NCBI RefSeq assembly: GCF_000612625.1
Contig: NZ_CCAS010000002.1
Location: 62,001 to 126,000 of the forward strand
Direction of reading: 5' to 3'
From: Neobacillus jeddahensis
Lineage (GTDB): Bacteria > Bacillota > Bacilli > Bacillales > Cytobacillaceae
Length of the DNA stretch: 64,000 bases
Below, in pieces: positions 45,074 to 54,607 of this stretch (positions are counted from its first letter, which is position 1; every line of letters begins with the position of its first letter). The notes beneath the pieces are model-generated. The model did no database searches. It was not told the DNA's origin and was given only the letters and a program-made list of their open reading frames with translations. A program made the translations under genes and the position numbers.

Positions 45074-46348
45074 GTCTACTTCATGCTTTTTATCAGGAAA
45101 GGAACGGAGGAAATCTTTGTTAAAACTTGTCCCTGTTCCAACATTTTGGGAAGAATCAACATTGTGTGAAGCCGCCTTCTCAATTATACTTTTCCCGTAT
45201 TTTTCCCGAAGACTAGCAAGGGTGTTCAGGAGCGGTTCCTTTTTTGCATCCTTTTCATAGGAAAATAAATCTAACTGCTTATAGGCATGGTCCTGTTCAA
45301 CTAAATCATTTCCCGTTATTCCTAATAATCGAACCGGATCTCCATTCCACGACTTTAATAATAGCTGCTTTGCAAATGATGAAAGATCATCCTTATGATT
45401 AATCGGGTTAGGGAGTTTCTTACTTCTTGTAATCGTCTTCCGGTCTTTATAGCGGATCGTAATTCCTAAAGTCGAAGCGAGGACATTCTTTCGCTTTAAT
45501 CTCACAGAAACAGTCTCCGCTAATGATTCCAGTACATGGAATAGCTCTTGTTGATTGCTAACGTCCCTAGGCAAAGTAGTCGAATTCCCAATGCTTTTAA
45601 ATTCTGCCACTGATTCCGGATCTACTGGTCTTTGGTCGATTCCATTGGCTCGCTCTCTTATCCGAATCCCATTAATACCAAGCAGAGATTTAAGCTGTAT
45701 CTCATTTCCCATTGCTAAATCACCAATCGTATGAATGCCTATTGTGGTCAGTTTCTCAGCCGTCTTCTTTCCTACTCCATGCATTTCATTAGTATTCATG
45801 GGCCAAAGAATCTTTGTAATATCGCGCTTGCGCAGGATAGTGATCCCCATTGGCTTTTTCATATCCGAAGCCATCTTGGCTAAAAACTTATTTGGAGCAA
45901 TCCCAATACTACACGGCAAATCCAGCTGTTCAAGAACTCTTTTTTGAATACTTTCAGCAATTTCGATCGGACTTCCAAATTCGAAGCTCTCGGAAATATC
46001 CATATATCCCTCATCAATGGATACTGGTTCAACTAAATGTGTGTATTGTCTTAATATTTCAAACATCCCTAAGGAAGCTGCACGATAACGATCAAAATTG
46101 GGTTTCCTCACGACTAGCTGAGGGCATAGTTTTTTCGCTTCCCATAGTGGCATTGTTGTTTTAACCCCAAATTTCCTTGCCTCATAACTACACGTAACAA
46201 TAATTCCCCGCCGCTCCTCGACATTTCCAGCAATTGCTAATGGTTTCCCTTTTAATGTTGGGTCATAGGCCATTTCAACCGAGGCAAAAAAACTATTCAT
46301 ATCCACATGTAAAATAACTCGGCCGTTTTTCGGATACATTTCCTTCAT
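45071..46348 (-). CDS. Y-family DNA polymerase IV (PolYB/DinB-like)
   Basis: This translesion DNA polymerase copies past damaged bases. The 425-residue protein shows HVDMNSFFASVEM (metal Asp and steric gate), YSIDEGYMDIS-type catalytic acids in PVSIDEGYMDI, a helix-hairpin-helix GVGKKTAEKL, a little-finger domain, and the clamp-binding motif QLDLFSYE. Start: ATG at 46348 with GGGG-TGATC upstream. Position between zwf and yqjE corresponds to B. subtilis polYB (yqjH). A non-SOS basal role is known for that gene. Confidence 0.92.
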   Translation of the reverse strand: MKEMYPKNGRVILHVDMNSFFASVEMAYDPTLKGKPLAIAGNVEERRGIIVTCSYEARKFGVKTTMPLWEAKKLCPQLVVRKPNFDRYRAASLGMFEILRQYTHLVEPVSIDEGYMDISESFEFGSPIEIAESIQKRVLEQLDLPCSIGIAPNKFLAKMASDMKKPMGITILRKRDITKILWPMNTNEMHGVGKKTAEKLTTIGIHTIGDLAMGNEIQLKSLLGINGIRIRERANGIDQRPVDPESVAEFKSIGNSTTLPRDVSNQQELFHVLESLAETVSVRLKRKNVLASTLGITIRYKDRKTITRSKKLPNPINHKDDLSSFAKQLLLKSWNGDPVRLLGITGNDLVEQDHAYKQLDLFSYEKDAKKEPLLNTLASLREKYGKSIIEKAASHNVDSSQNVGTGTSFNKDFLRSFPDKKHEVD

Positions 46349-46377
46349 GATGATCACCCCATATAAATAAGTATATC

Positions 46378-46403
46378 AAAAAGGAGAGCCGTTTTGGCTC
46401 TCC
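46378..46403 (-). terminator. Terminator after yqjE
   Basis: An 8-bp stem (GGAGAGCC / GGCTCTCC) with loop GTTTT (AAAAC on the minus strand) is followed by five T residues on the minus strand. Confidence 0.85.
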
Positions 46404-46413
46404 CCTGATATCA

Positions 46414-47535
46414 TTATTGATTTGTCACTTCATCGATAATCGCAATCGTCATTTCAGCTAGCTTATATAATTCTTCAACCGGCATGCGCTCGTTTGTTGT
46501 ATGAATTTCCTCATAACCAACAGCAAGGTTTACGGTTGGAATGTTAAAACCATTAAAGACATTCGCATCACTGCCACCGCCGCTATGTTGAAGTTCACAG
46601 CTACGGCCGATTTTTGACGCTCCTTTGCGAGCGATTTCTACGACTGGATCCCCTTCACCAAATTTGAAGCCTGGATACATAACTTCAACTTCAACTTCTG
46701 CTCTGCCGCCCATTTCAGCAGCGACTGTTTCAAATGCTGCTTTCATCTTGCTAACCTGAGCTTCCATTTTTTCAGGAATAAGCGAACGTGCTTCCGCTAA
46801 AATATCAACTCGGTCACAAACAATATTGGTCGCCTGGCCACCTTCAAACCGACCAATATTTGCAGTCGTTTCATGGTCGATTCTTCCTAACGGCATCCTA
46901 GAAATGGATTTAGCCGCAATCGTAATGGCTGAAACGCCCTTTTCAGGTGCCACACCAGCATGTGCTGTTTTACCATAAATCACTGCTTTTACTTTTGCTT
47001 GTGTTGGAGCAGCGACCACAACGTTCCCCACAAGACCATCACTATCTAATGCATAACCGAACTTTGCTTTTAGCAATGATGGATCAAGCGCTTTTGCTCC
47101 ATGTAATCCAGACTCTTCGCCCACAGAGATGACAAATTGAATCAAGCCATGTGGCAGATTTTGTTCCTTTAAGAGACGGATGGTTTCAAGCATAACAGCA
47201 ATCCCCGTTTTATCATCGGCACCTAGGATGGTCGTACCATCAGTGACAACATAGCCATCTTTAATGGACGGCTTAACCCCTTTTGCAGGAGTAACGGTAT
47301 CCATATGGCAAGAAAAATAAATAGGATCTACGCCTTCTTTTGTTGCAGGTAGCGTACAAACTAAGTTTCCAGCTCCATGGCCGGTTACAGCTGTTGTATC
47401 GTCTTCAAAAACATCAAGTCCTAAATCAGTAAATTTTTGCTTAAGTACCTTTGCAATTTCTGTCTCATATTTTGTTTCTGAGTCAATTTGAACAAGTTCT
47501 AAAAATTCATTCAAAAGACGCTCTTGATTAACCAT
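46414..47535 (-). CDS. yqjE: M20 peptidase, tripeptidase T-like (YqjE)
   Basis: YqjE is a zinc aminopeptidase of the M20 family, close to PepT, probably acting on short peptides. The 373-residue protein has FSCHMDTVTPAKG (first metal ligands), LGADDKTGIAVMLE, ISVGEESGLHGAKAL with the catalytic Glu, and a His-containing C-terminal site LQHSGGGSDANVFNG. The ATG at 47535 has TGGAGGG upstream and gives nearly the B. subtilis length (371). The longer open frame has no support. Confidence 0.92.
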   Translation of the reverse strand: MVNQERLLNEFLELVQIDSETKYETEIAKVLKQKFTDLGLDVFEDDTTAVTGHGAGNLVCTLPATKEGVDPIYFSCHMDTVTPAKGVKPSIKDGYVVTDGTTILGADDKTGIAVMLETIRLLKEQNLPHGLIQFVISVGEESGLHGAKALDPSLLKAKFGYALDSDGLVGNVVVAAPTQAKVKAVIYGKTAHAGVAPEKGVSAITIAAKSISRMPLGRIDHETTANIGRFEGGQATNIVCDRVDILAEARSLIPEKMEAQVSKMKAAFETVAAEMGGRAEVEVEVMYPGFKFGEGDPVVEIARKGASKIGRSCELQHSGGGSDANVFNGFNIPTVNLAVGYEEIHTTNERMPVEELYKLAEMTIAIIDEVTNQ

Positions 47536-47650
47536 TTTGTTACCCTCCAGTGTATGTACTGTATTCACTACATCAGTATACCTCTTTCCTCTTCCTCTCA
47601 TCAAATGAAAGAGAATACAGACAGTTTATTTAACATAAAAGGAGTGGTTT

Positions 47651-49201
47651 TTAAAGTGGGATATTTCCATGTTTTTTATATGGACGTGTCTCTTTTTTGT
47701 TTCTCAGCATTTCCAAGGCTTGTATGATTTTGATTCTTGTTTCACGGGGATCGATGACATCATCGACCATGCCCCTACTTGCAGCTACATACGGATTGGC
47801 AAACTTTTCGCGGTATTCATCTATCTTTTGTTGTCTAATTAGCTCCGGATTATCGCTATTACTAATTTCCTTTGCAAAAATAATATTGGCTGCCCCTTGT
47901 GGCCCCATAACGGCAATTTCAGCATTTGGCCAGGCGAATACTAAATCAGCACCAATTGATTTACTATTTAAGGCCACATAGGCCCCACCATAGGCTTTTC
48001 TTAGAATAACGGTTAGCTTTGGTACGGTAGCTTCTGAATATGCGAATAAAATCTTTGCGCCATGACGAATGATTCCACCCAGTTCTTGTTTTACCCCAGG
48101 AAAGAAACCGGTTACATCTTCAAATGTGATGATAGGGATATTAAAACTATCACATGTTCGGATAAATCGAGCTGCTTTATCCGAGGAATCAATATCCAAG
48201 CCGCCGGCCATCACTTTGGGCTGATTACAAACAAGCCCCACTGTCTCTCCTTTAATCCGAGCAAATCCTACGACAATATTTTTAGCAAAGTCTTTTTGAA
48301 TTTCCATAAACGAACTGGCATCGGTAACTTGTTCGATCACTTTTCGAACATCATAAGGACGAACCGCATCAAATGGTATGACATCGGTTAAATCTGGTCG
48401 ATAATCGTTTTCCATCTCCACCTCTTGTCTCGGTGGTTTCTCTTCATTATTTTGCGGGAGATAACTCAGAAGACGGCGGACACTTTGTAATACCTCAGCT
48501 TCTGATTCTGATTGAAAATGAGCATTCCCACTAATCGAATTATGAACATTTGCCCCGCCAAGATCTTCTGCTGAAATTTTCTCACCCGTGACTGTTTCAA
48601 TTACTTTTGGACCGGTAATGAACATTTGACTCGTCTTTTCGACCATGAAGACAAAATCAGTAATCGCCGGAGAATAAACGGCACCACCGGCACATGGCCC
48701 CAAAATAACAGAAATTTGCGGAATGACACCAGAATAAATGGCATTCCGATAAAAGATATGTCCGTAGCCGTCCAGTGATACGACCCCTTCTTGGATTCGC
48801 GCTCCACCTGAATCATTAAGACCAACAAAGGGCGTACCATTCTTTGCTGCTAAATCCATCACATTCGCGATTTTCTTTGCGTGCATCTCCCCTAATGCAC
48901 CGCCAAAAACAGTAAAGTCTTGAGAAAATAAATAGATGGGACGCCCGTTTACTTTTCCGAATCCAGTTACCACGCCGTCACCAGGACCCTTTTGCTCATC
49001 TAGACCGAAGTCATTCGTTCGGTGTTCAATAAATGGGTTTAATTCGACAAAAGTACCTTCATCTACTAATAGCTCAATCCTTTCCCGAGCGGTCAATTTT
49101 CCTTTTTCATGCTGCTTATCGATACGCTCGTCCCCGCCGCCAAGCTCAACCTCGCGACGCTTATCATATAATTCATTAATTTTTTCATAGATGTCGATCA
49201 T
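47651..49201 (-). CDS. yqjD: Acyl-CoA carboxylase carboxyltransferase subunit (YqjD)
   Basis: YqjD is the carboxyltransferase (beta) subunit of a propionyl-CoA carboxylase-type or methylmalonyl-CoA decarboxylase-type enzyme. The 516-residue protein has two crotonase-like halves: FGGALGEMHAKKIA and GLNDSGGARIQEGVVSL in the N-half, and ITFEDVTGFFPGVKQE and MGPQGAANIIF in the C-half. It lies one base after the epimerase gene. With the mutase genes nearby it fits propionyl-CoA to methylmalonyl-CoA conversion. No biotin carboxylase subunit gene is visible in the window. Confidence 0.9.
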   Translation of the reverse strand: MIDIYEKINELYDKRREVELGGGDERIDKQHEKGKLTARERIELLVDEGTFVELNPFIEHRTNDFGLDEQKGPGDGVVTGFGKVNGRPIYLFSQDFTVFGGALGEMHAKKIANVMDLAAKNGTPFVGLNDSGGARIQEGVVSLDGYGHIFYRNAIYSGVIPQISVILGPCAGGAVYSPAITDFVFMVEKTSQMFITGPKVIETVTGEKISAEDLGGANVHNSISGNAHFQSESEAEVLQSVRRLLSYLPQNNEEKPPRQEVEMENDYRPDLTDVIPFDAVRPYDVRKVIEQVTDASSFMEIQKDFAKNIVVGFARIKGETVGLVCNQPKVMAGGLDIDSSDKAARFIRTCDSFNIPIITFEDVTGFFPGVKQELGGIIRHGAKILFAYSEATVPKLTVILRKAYGGAYVALNSKSIGADLVFAWPNAEIAVMGPQGAANIIFAKEISNSDNPELIRQQKIDEYREKFANPYVAASRGMVDDVIDPRETRIKIIQALEMLRNKKETRPYKKHGNIPL

Positions 49202-49202
49202 T

Positions 49203-49616
49203 TTACCCCTTCATCCCTTTCTTCTCACAAAGCTCATATAAGACGCCAGCGGTTGATTTTGGGTGCATAAAGGCAATCTGCGCTCCTCCTGCACCAGGTC
49301 TCGACTCGTTATCAATCATATTGATTCCCTTTTCCTTCATTTCAATAATTCTCTCTTCTATCGATTCAACACCGAGTGCCACATGATGAATCCCCTCACC
49401 ACGTTTTTCGATAAATTTAGCAATTGAACTGTTCTCTGCTGTCGGCTCAAGTAACTCAATCTTGATTTCTCCTGCTCGTAAAAAGGCGACTTTTACTTTT
49501 TGACTATCTACCTCTTCAATCCCTATTAATTCCAATTTCAACACATCTGTATAAAAGGGCAAGGTTTCCTCAAGAGATTTGACAGCGATTCCGATATGGT
49601 CGACTTTTTTAATCAT
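49203..49616 (-). CDS. mce: Methylmalonyl-CoA epimerase (YqjC)
   Basis: This epimerase converts (S)- to (R)-methylmalonyl-CoA, supplying the mutase. The 137-residue protein is a VOC-fold metalloenzyme: KVDHIGIAVKSLEETLPFY starts the first module, HHVALGVESIEE the second, and FMHPKSTAGVLYELCEK ends it. The His, Gln and Glu metal ligands are at the expected places. It is first in mce-yqjD with a one-base gap. B. subtilis has the same pair (yqjC-yqjD) but lacks most of the mutase set. Confidence 0.93.
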   Translation of the reverse strand: MIKKVDHIGIAVKSLEETLPFYTDVLKLELIGIEEVDSQKVKVAFLRAGEIKIELLEPTAENSSIAKFIEKRGEGIHHVALGVESIEERIIEMKEKGINMIDNESRPGAGGAQIAFMHPKSTAGVLYELCEKKGMKG

Positions 49617-49710
49617 AAATACCCCTCTGTTTCAATATTAAAATTTATTCGACAATTACTGTATTCGGTAAAAAGTTCATAATTCCTTCCTAATTTGCAT
49701 ACTAGTTCCG

Positions 49711-49739
49711 TTGTCCATTCGAACTTTTCCCTGTACAAT
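49711..49739 (+). promoter_or_regulatory. SigA promoter of the Prli42-like gene
   Basis: TTGTCC (49711-49716), exactly 17 bases, then TACAAT (49734-49739), about 38 bases before the TTG start. Confidence 0.6.
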
Positions 49740-49777
49740 GTATGTAAAGTAGCTGAACGTTAAGGGAGGGATCTCTA

Positions 49778-49876
49778 TTGAAAAAAAAGAAAACTAGGAA
49801 GATTATTGTTTATTTAATGCTTTTCGCTATGCTTGCATCAACTCTCCTAATTGGAATTGGTGCATTCTTATCTTAA
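49778..49876 (+). CDS. Prli42-like stressosome membrane miniprotein
   Basis: Prli42 is a tiny membrane protein, found in Listeria and other Firmicutes, that tethers the stressosome through RsbR. This 32-residue product starts with a Lys-rich MKKKKTRKIIVYLML, then AMLASTLLIGIG and ends AFLS: positive N-terminus plus one helix, matching the K-x-VVY-x-ML...ASTLL-x-G pattern I remember for the family. The TTG start follows AGGGAGGG. A promoter and a terminator flank it. Family assignment is by recall. Confidence 0.72.
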   Translation: MKKKKTRKIIVYLMLFAMLASTLLIGIGAFLS

Positions 49877-49881
49877 ATAAC

Positions 49882-49914
49882 GAAAGGGACTATTCGAGTA
49901 GAATAGTCCCTTTC
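49882..49914. terminator. Terminator after the Prli42-like gene
   Basis: A perfect 14-bp stem (GAAAGGGACTATTC / GAATAGTCCCTTTC) with a 5-base loop GAGTA. It lies between convergent genes; the following T run is short. Confidence 0.75.
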
Positions 49915-49930
49915 ATATCGTAACCGCCCC

Positions 49931-50452
49931 TTAATTAATTGCTCCATTTTCTCGTGCTAGTGCTTCAAACGATTTTTTTGATGAGATCACTAAAATTTTT
50001 GTTCCAATTGGAATAATGGGAAAAAGAGAAGAAACTACTTCATTCTGGGTGCGGATACAACCCTGGGAAACATATTTTCCAATTGATGCAGGCTGATTGG
50101 TTCCATGAATCCCATAGGTTCGACCATCAGTCCCCTTTGCATCAAAACCAATCCATCTAGCTCCAAGCGGATTCCTTGGATCACCTCCAGGAATGTTCCC
50201 CTTGCGAAAATAGGGTTCTTTTGCCTTTACCGTAATCGTAAACAGTCCTTCTGGCGTAAGCTCTTGTGTCCTACCTGTACCAACACTGATAACGGTCTGG
50301 ACTTTGTTATCATTAACAAAGGCTAATTCATTTTTACTTTTGTTGACAATCACAAATGGCTCTCCAGGTAATGGATTCGGGCCTAGTGGCCAGAGTGGTG
50401 AAATGAAAAAAGCAACCAGGATCGGTGATAAGATTTTTATCAAAGCAACCAC
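49931..50452 (-). CDS. L,D-transpeptidase (YkuD domain)
   Basis: L,D-transpeptidases form 3-3 crosslinks or attach proteins to peptidoglycan outside the cell. The 173-residue protein has an N-terminal hydrophobic signal or anchor (ILVAFFISPLW) and one YkuD domain from about residue 32. The catalytic motif HGTNQPASIGKYVSQGCIR places the nucleophilic Cys near residue 132. No LysM domain is present. It lies 14 bases after yqjA. It is close in size to B. subtilis YciB-type enzymes. Confidence 0.87.
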   Translation of the reverse strand: MVALIKILSPILVAFFISPLWPLGPNPLPGEPFVIVNKSKNELAFVNDNKVQTVISVGTGRTQELTPEGLFTITVKAKEPYFRKGNIPGGDPRNPLGARWIGFDAKGTDGRTYGIHGTNQPASIGKYVSQGCIRTQNEVVSSLFPIIPIGTKILVISSKKSFEALARENGAIN

Positions 50453-50466
50453 CTGCCTTTTTTTTC

Positions 50467-51456
50467 CTAGTTTGCTTTGATTTTCTTTTTTTCATTCATG
50501 TTTGACCTATTTTCTTTTAATGAACTTTTTATAATGAGATAATCATTCATTTCATTAACAAGCTGTAATAATGCTGCCCGCGTTTCAAATTCCTCTCTTG
50601 TTCTAGGCAGCTCCATTTCTTCAAACTCTTTTTTCATTTCTCTCAATTTATCGATATAAATATGAGCGGTATTACCAGGATGGATATTCTCAGAAAGTTC
50701 CTCAAGAAATGCTGCTACCATTTTCCCTTGCTCTACAGTCCGTGTCAGTGACGTGACAATAGGTAAAACACGTTCCATTATTTCAAATTGTTTTTCTCTC
50801 ATCTTAAAATAATGAAAATAAATGTTCTCTTCCCGTAAAAATCGATTTTCGACGTCCCTTACTGCCAACATTTTGGCCTCTTCAAGCAAATTGGCACTTT
50901 CTGTAATCTCACTTCCGTCCCAATCGCTATCTCCTGTTCTGAGGTAACGCACCATCTCACAGAAAATAATCTTAAAGTTTTCTTCAATTTTCACTTGATA
51001 GTCTCGCAGTTTTTGATCCACACTCGGCATATAAAGATTAATAAGTAGTGCGACTCCAATCCCAACTGTAATGACCCCAAGTTCATTGTAAATAAGTCCC
51101 CATGATATATTATGAGCCATATAGATGTGTAAAATAATTACGCTACTTGTTACAACGCCATCCTTTGCTTTTAACATTACAATCGTTGGAATAAAGACTA
51201 AGAGCATCATTCCGATGACGATCGGATGGTAAGCAATGCCTTCAAAGAAAACAGCTGAAAAAGGCATCGCTAATACACAAGCTAAAAATCGATCCCAGGC
51301 TGTTCGAAGCGATTTCCTTTTCGTTACCTGAATACATAAGATGGTTAAAATTCCTGCAGAGGCAAAATTGTTAAGACCTAATTGCTGCGCAATTAAGATG
51401 GAAATAGCTGTTCCTACAGCTGTTTTAATCGTACGGTATCCAATAGAAAATTTCAT
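50467..51456 (-). CDS. yqjA: Aromatic acid exporter/FUSC-like membrane protein YqjA
   Basis: YqjA belongs to the DUF939/ArAE family, related to aromatic acid exporters, with no proven substrate. The 329-residue protein has four to five N-terminal helices (about residues 8-140), including FASAGILTILCIQVTKRKSLR and IAYHPIVIGMMLLVFIPTIV. A long cytoplasmic helical domain (about 150-310) and a Lys-rich tail follow. The position next to the artPQR genes matches B. subtilis yqjA. Confidence 0.88.
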   Translation of the reverse strand: MKFSIGYRTIKTAVGTAISILIAQQLGLNNFASAGILTILCIQVTKRKSLRTAWDRFLACVLAMPFSAVFFEGIAYHPIVIGMMLLVFIPTIVMLKAKDGVVTSSVIILHIYMAHNISWGLIYNELGVITVGIGVALLINLYMPSVDQKLRDYQVKIEENFKIIFCEMVRYLRTGDSDWDGSEITESANLLEEAKMLAVRDVENRFLREENIYFHYFKMREKQFEIMERVLPIVTSLTRTVEQGKMVAAFLEELSENIHPGNTAHIYIDKLREMKKEFEEMELPRTREEFETRAALLQLVNEMNDYLIIKSSLKENRSNMNEKKKIKAN

Positions 51457-51519
51457 TTTTTATCATATCTCCCCAAAAATAAAAAGATGATCATTTAGAC
51501 CATCTTTAGCATATCCTTA

Positions 51520-52242
51520 TTAAAGCATCTTTTGCAAGAAATCTTGGGCTCGTTGACTCTTTGGATTGGCAAAGAATTCTTCAGGTGGTGAATCTTCAAC
51601 AAGTACTCCTCCATCTAGGAATAGAACTCTATCGGCTACTTCTCTCGCAAACCCCATTTCATGTGTCACAATCGCCATAGTCATACCAGTATTGGCAAGT
51701 GTTTTCATCACTTCCAATACTTCTTTCACCATTTCAGGATCAAGAGCAGAGGTTGGTTCATCGAAAAGCATCACCTTGGGCTCCATTGCTAACGCTCGGG
51801 CAATGGCCACACGCTGTTTTTGACCACCAGATAGTCTTGTCGGATATTCACCAGCCTTTTCTGATAAACCAACTTGATTTAACAGCCCATATGCAATTTT
51901 TTCTGCACTGTCCCTTCCTAATCCTTTTACCTTCATTGGAGCGTAGGTAAGATTTTGCAACACGGTTTTATGTGGAAATAAATGAAAGTGTTGAAAGACC
52001 ATCCCGACATTTTGCCGAACCTTCATAATGTTAGTCTTCTTATCTGTCACATCTTGATTTTCTATTAAAATCGTGCCGCTAGTTGGGGCTTCGAGTAAGT
52101 TTAGACAGCGGAGGAAAGTGGATTTCCCTGAACCTGATGGCCCGATAATGGCGACCACTTCTCCTGTCTGAATCGTCGTCGTTATTCCCTTTAGCACTTC
52201 TAGCTTTCCATAATTTTTATGCAAATTGTCCACTTTAATCAC
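51520..52242 (-). CDS. artR: Amino-acid (arginine-type) ABC transporter ATPase ArtR
   Basis: ArtR (YqiZ) is the ATPase of a polar amino acid importer, arginine in B. subtilis. The 240-residue protein has Walker [13 protein letters not shown] loop [11 protein letters not shown], signature [17 protein letters not shown], Walker [15 protein letters not shown] and the H loop IVTHEM. It overlaps artQ by 8 bases. Order on this strand is artP-artQ-artR. Confidence 0.92.
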   Translation of the reverse strand: MIKVDNLHKNYGKLEVLKGITTTIQTGEVVAIIGPSGSGKSTFLRCLNLLEAPTSGTILIENQDVTDKKTNIMKVRQNVGMVFQHFHLFPHKTVLQNLTYAPMKVKGLGRDSAEKIAYGLLNQVGLSEKAGEYPTRLSGGQKQRVAIARALAMEPKVMLFDEPTSALDPEMVKEVLEVMKTLANTGMTMAIVTHEMGFAREVADRVLFLDGGVLVEDSPPEEFFANPKSQRAQDFLQKML

Positions 52243-52894
52243 TGCGTCTCATTCTCCCTTCAAGTGCTTTTCCTAAGAAGGTCAAGGTCATTACCATTAA
52301 GTAATAGATTAGACCGGCAATTAATAACGGCTCAAAAAAGGAGTAATTTTCTGCTCCCACTTGGTAGGAACGGCGCATAATATCCATTACCCCAATGGTC
52401 GTCACAATCGCTGATTCTTTTGTGAGAGTAATGAATTCATTCATCAGGGCAGGGAGAATATTTTTCAATGCCTGTGGCAGAATGATATCCCACATCATTT
52501 TTCCATATGGAACGCCAAGAGCCATAGCTGCCTCCTGCTGGCCTTTATCAACAGCAAGAATCCCAGCCCGAATTATTTCTGAAATATAGGCTCCAGAATT
52601 TAGACCAAACGATAGAATCGCCGCAGTATATGGCTCAATTTGATAACCAATTATTTGAGGCGATCCATAATAAATCAACATCAATTGCAGGACTAATGGT
52701 GTTCCACGGAATATCGATGTATATAGATCAGCAATCCAATTAAGTATTTTTATATGACTAATTTTTAAAAGAGATAAAATAATTCCAAGTACAAATCCCA
52801 ATACCCCTGCCAGAATAACGATCTGAAGGGTAACTAATATACCTTTTAAAATATATGGCATGGAGGGAATGAATTGAGTAAAATCCAGGTTCAT
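52235..52894 (-). CDS. artQ: Amino-acid ABC transporter permease ArtQ
   Basis: ArtQ (YqiY) is the membrane subunit. The 219-residue protein has the HisM-type fold: about five helices with the EAA coupling loop [26 protein letters not shown] at about residues 117-142. [12 protein letters not shown] and [12 protein letters not shown] are typical of polar amino acid permeases. A 119-base gap separates it from artP. The exact substrate depends on ArtP. Confidence 0.92.
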   Translation of the reverse strand: MNLDFTQFIPSMPYILKGILVTLQIVILAGVLGFVLGIILSLLKISHIKILNWIADLYTSIFRGTPLVLQLMLIYYGSPQIIGYQIEPYTAAILSFGLNSGAYISEIIRAGILAVDKGQQEAAMALGVPYGKMMWDIILPQALKNILPALMNEFITLTKESAIVTTIGVMDIMRRSYQVGAENYSFFEPLLIAGLIYYLMVMTLTFLGKALEGRMRRSD

Positions 52895-53013
52895 TCAACT
52901 TCCGTCCTCTCTATCAAAAATGGGAGAGACGTTCAAGATCGAACGTCTCTAGTAAAATGAAAACTTATTCTGCATGAAATTCTGTGAAAGACAACCCGTA
53001 TAGGATTCTAATC

Positions 53014-53796
53014 TTATTCTTCCCCGCCAAACCATTTCACAACCAATTTCTGCAATTCACCGTTTTCCTTCATTTTTTTCAGTTCCTTGTTAAATTTCTC
53101 AGTTAAATCGCTATTTTTTGGAAAGGCAATCGCAGAGCCTGCCTCTTTTGGATCATCACTGATCGTGAAGCCTTTGAAGTCCTGTTCCTTTTCAAAATAC
53201 CCCTTCGCAACCGTGTCCTCAATAATTGCGGCATCAAAACGTCCTGACTTGATTTCTTGAATAAGATCTGGAATACGATTGCGGTTTTCAATTTTTATTG
53301 GCACTTGTTTATTAATTTCTTCCGCTTTCCCTTCTTGAATAGAACCTAGCTGAACACCAACCGTTTTACCTTTTAAATCTTCAACTTTTTCAATCCCACT
53401 ATCCTTTTTAGAAACAACAAGGTGCTGGGCTGTATAATAAATATCACTGAAATCAACATTTTTCTTTCGCTTTTCGGTTGGGGTCATCCCAGCTAAAACA
53501 AAATCAGCTTGTCCTGATTTAAGAGATTGGACCAAGCCACTAAAATCCATATCCTTAATTTCTACTTTATAACCAAGGTTTTTAGCGATTGCTTTTGCCA
53601 AGTCCACATCAAAACCCTTAATTTCATCACTTTTGCCTGTTTCAACATATTCGAATGGTGGATAGTCAGCCGAAGTGGCCATCACGAGTACTTTCTTATC
53701 TCCACTTTTCTTGTTTGCTTTCTCAGTTGATCCACATGCTGCCAGTAACCCCACAGACATCATTATCGCTAAAAATACAATTATTGTCTTTTTCAT
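53014..53796 (-). CDS. artP: Amino-acid ABC transporter binding lipoprotein ArtP
   Basis: ArtP (YqiX) is the extracellular binding protein. The 260-residue form begins MKKTIIVFLAIMM with lipobox LLAACGS; the start has AGGGGG upstream, whereas the open frame extends 44 codons further without support. The family 3 solute-binding pattern is clear: YPPFEYVETGKSDEIKGFDVDLAKAIA, then LVQSLKSGQADFVLAGMTPTEKR. Arginine is the known B. subtilis ligand, inferred here. A weak ARG-box-like sequence lies about 100 bases upstream. Confidence 0.92.
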   Translation of the reverse strand: MKKTIIVFLAIMMSVGLLAACGSTEKANKKSGDKKVLVMATSADYPPFEYVETGKSDEIKGFDVDLAKAIAKNLGYKVEIKDMDFSGLVQSLKSGQADFVLAGMTPTEKRKKNVDFSDIYYTAQHLVVSKKDSGIEKVEDLKGKTVGVQLGSIQEGKAEEINKQVPIKIENRNRIPDLIQEIKSGRFDAAIIEDTVAKGYFEKEQDFKGFTISDDPKEAGSAIAFPKNSDLTEKFNKELKKMKENGELQKLVVKWFGGEE

Positions 53797-53894
53797 TTGT
53801 TTTCCCCCTATAATTTTCTGAAAATTAGTATTAGTATTTTTCTTATAATTCCCTAATATTTTATTCCTAATTCTCATATTTATTAGTTTAATAA

Positions 53895-53909
53895 TGTAAT
53901 ATTTATTCA
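53895..53909 (-). promoter_or_regulatory. Possible ARG box upstream of artP
   Basis: TGAATAAATATTACA on the minus strand resembles the AhrC half-site pattern TGAAT-N4-ATTCA, except for the last bases. It lies in AT-rich DNA, so chance is likely. Nothing else is evident in 53910-54017. Confidence 0.25.
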
Positions 53910-54023
53910 ACGTAATGAATTTTAACACATATTAATAATTATGCAAATATATTTTTAAAAATTCATTTATGTTTTTTGAGATAATTTTCTCGATAACCTA
54001 ATGTATGATGATAAAATAGAAAA

Positions 54024-54055
54024 AGGGTCAACCTCCATCAATGGAGATTAACCCT
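54024..54055 (-). terminator. Terminator after brxB
   Basis: A 14-bp stem with three G-U pairs (AGGGTTAATCTCCA on the minus strand), loop TTGA, then five T residues. Confidence 0.8.
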
Positions 54056-54070
54056 TCTTTACTGCTGTTA

Positions 54071-54508
54071 TTATACCTCTTCACAATATTGATCAAATTC
54101 ACTTTGTAGCTTGGAAACGACTGTCGCAGGGTCGAAGCCCTCGATTTGATGTCTTTCCACCATGGAAAGAATTTTACCATCCTTCAATAACGCAAACGAT
54201 GGTGAGGATGGCGGATAGCCTGTAAAATAGCTTCTTGCCGTTTCTGTTGCTTCCTTATCCTGACCAGCAAATACAGTAACAAAGTGGTCCGGGCGTTTAT
54301 CATTGTGAAGCGCATGTGCTGCTGCAGGACGTGCAACTCCTCCAGCACAACCACAAACAGAATTAATCATAACTAAAGTTGTTCCTTTTTGTGTCAGTGC
54401 TTCTTCTACTTCTGCAGGTGTTCTAAGTTCTTTATATCCAGCAGACGCAATTTCTTGACGTGCTTGATTGACCACATCATTCATGAAAAAATTAAAATCC
54501 ATGCTCAT
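54071..54508 (-). CDS. brxB: Bacilliredoxin BrxB (YqiW)
   Basis: BrxB removes bacillithiol from S-bacillithiolated proteins after oxidative stress. The 145-residue protein has the redox CGC motif in [16 protein letters not shown] (Cys52 and Cys54) and [20 protein letters not shown] further on. The start at 54508 with AAGGAG 8 bases upstream gives the same length as B. subtilis BrxB. It stands alone between artP and meaB, with its own terminator. Confidence 0.93.
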   Translation of the reverse strand: MSMDFNFFMNDVVNQARQEIASAGYKELRTPAEVEEALTQKGTTLVMINSVCGCAGGVARPAAAHALHNDKRPDHFVTVFAGQDKEATETARSYFTGYPPSSPSFALLKDGKILSMVERHQIEGFDPATVVSKLQSEFDQYCEEV

Positions 54509-54607
54509 TAAAATCACTCCTTATCTTACGTACATACCTACATCATAACAGTTATAATGTGTTTTTTCCAAATGAAAAGAAATCCCCCTGTTGCTGAAGT
54601 GACTATT

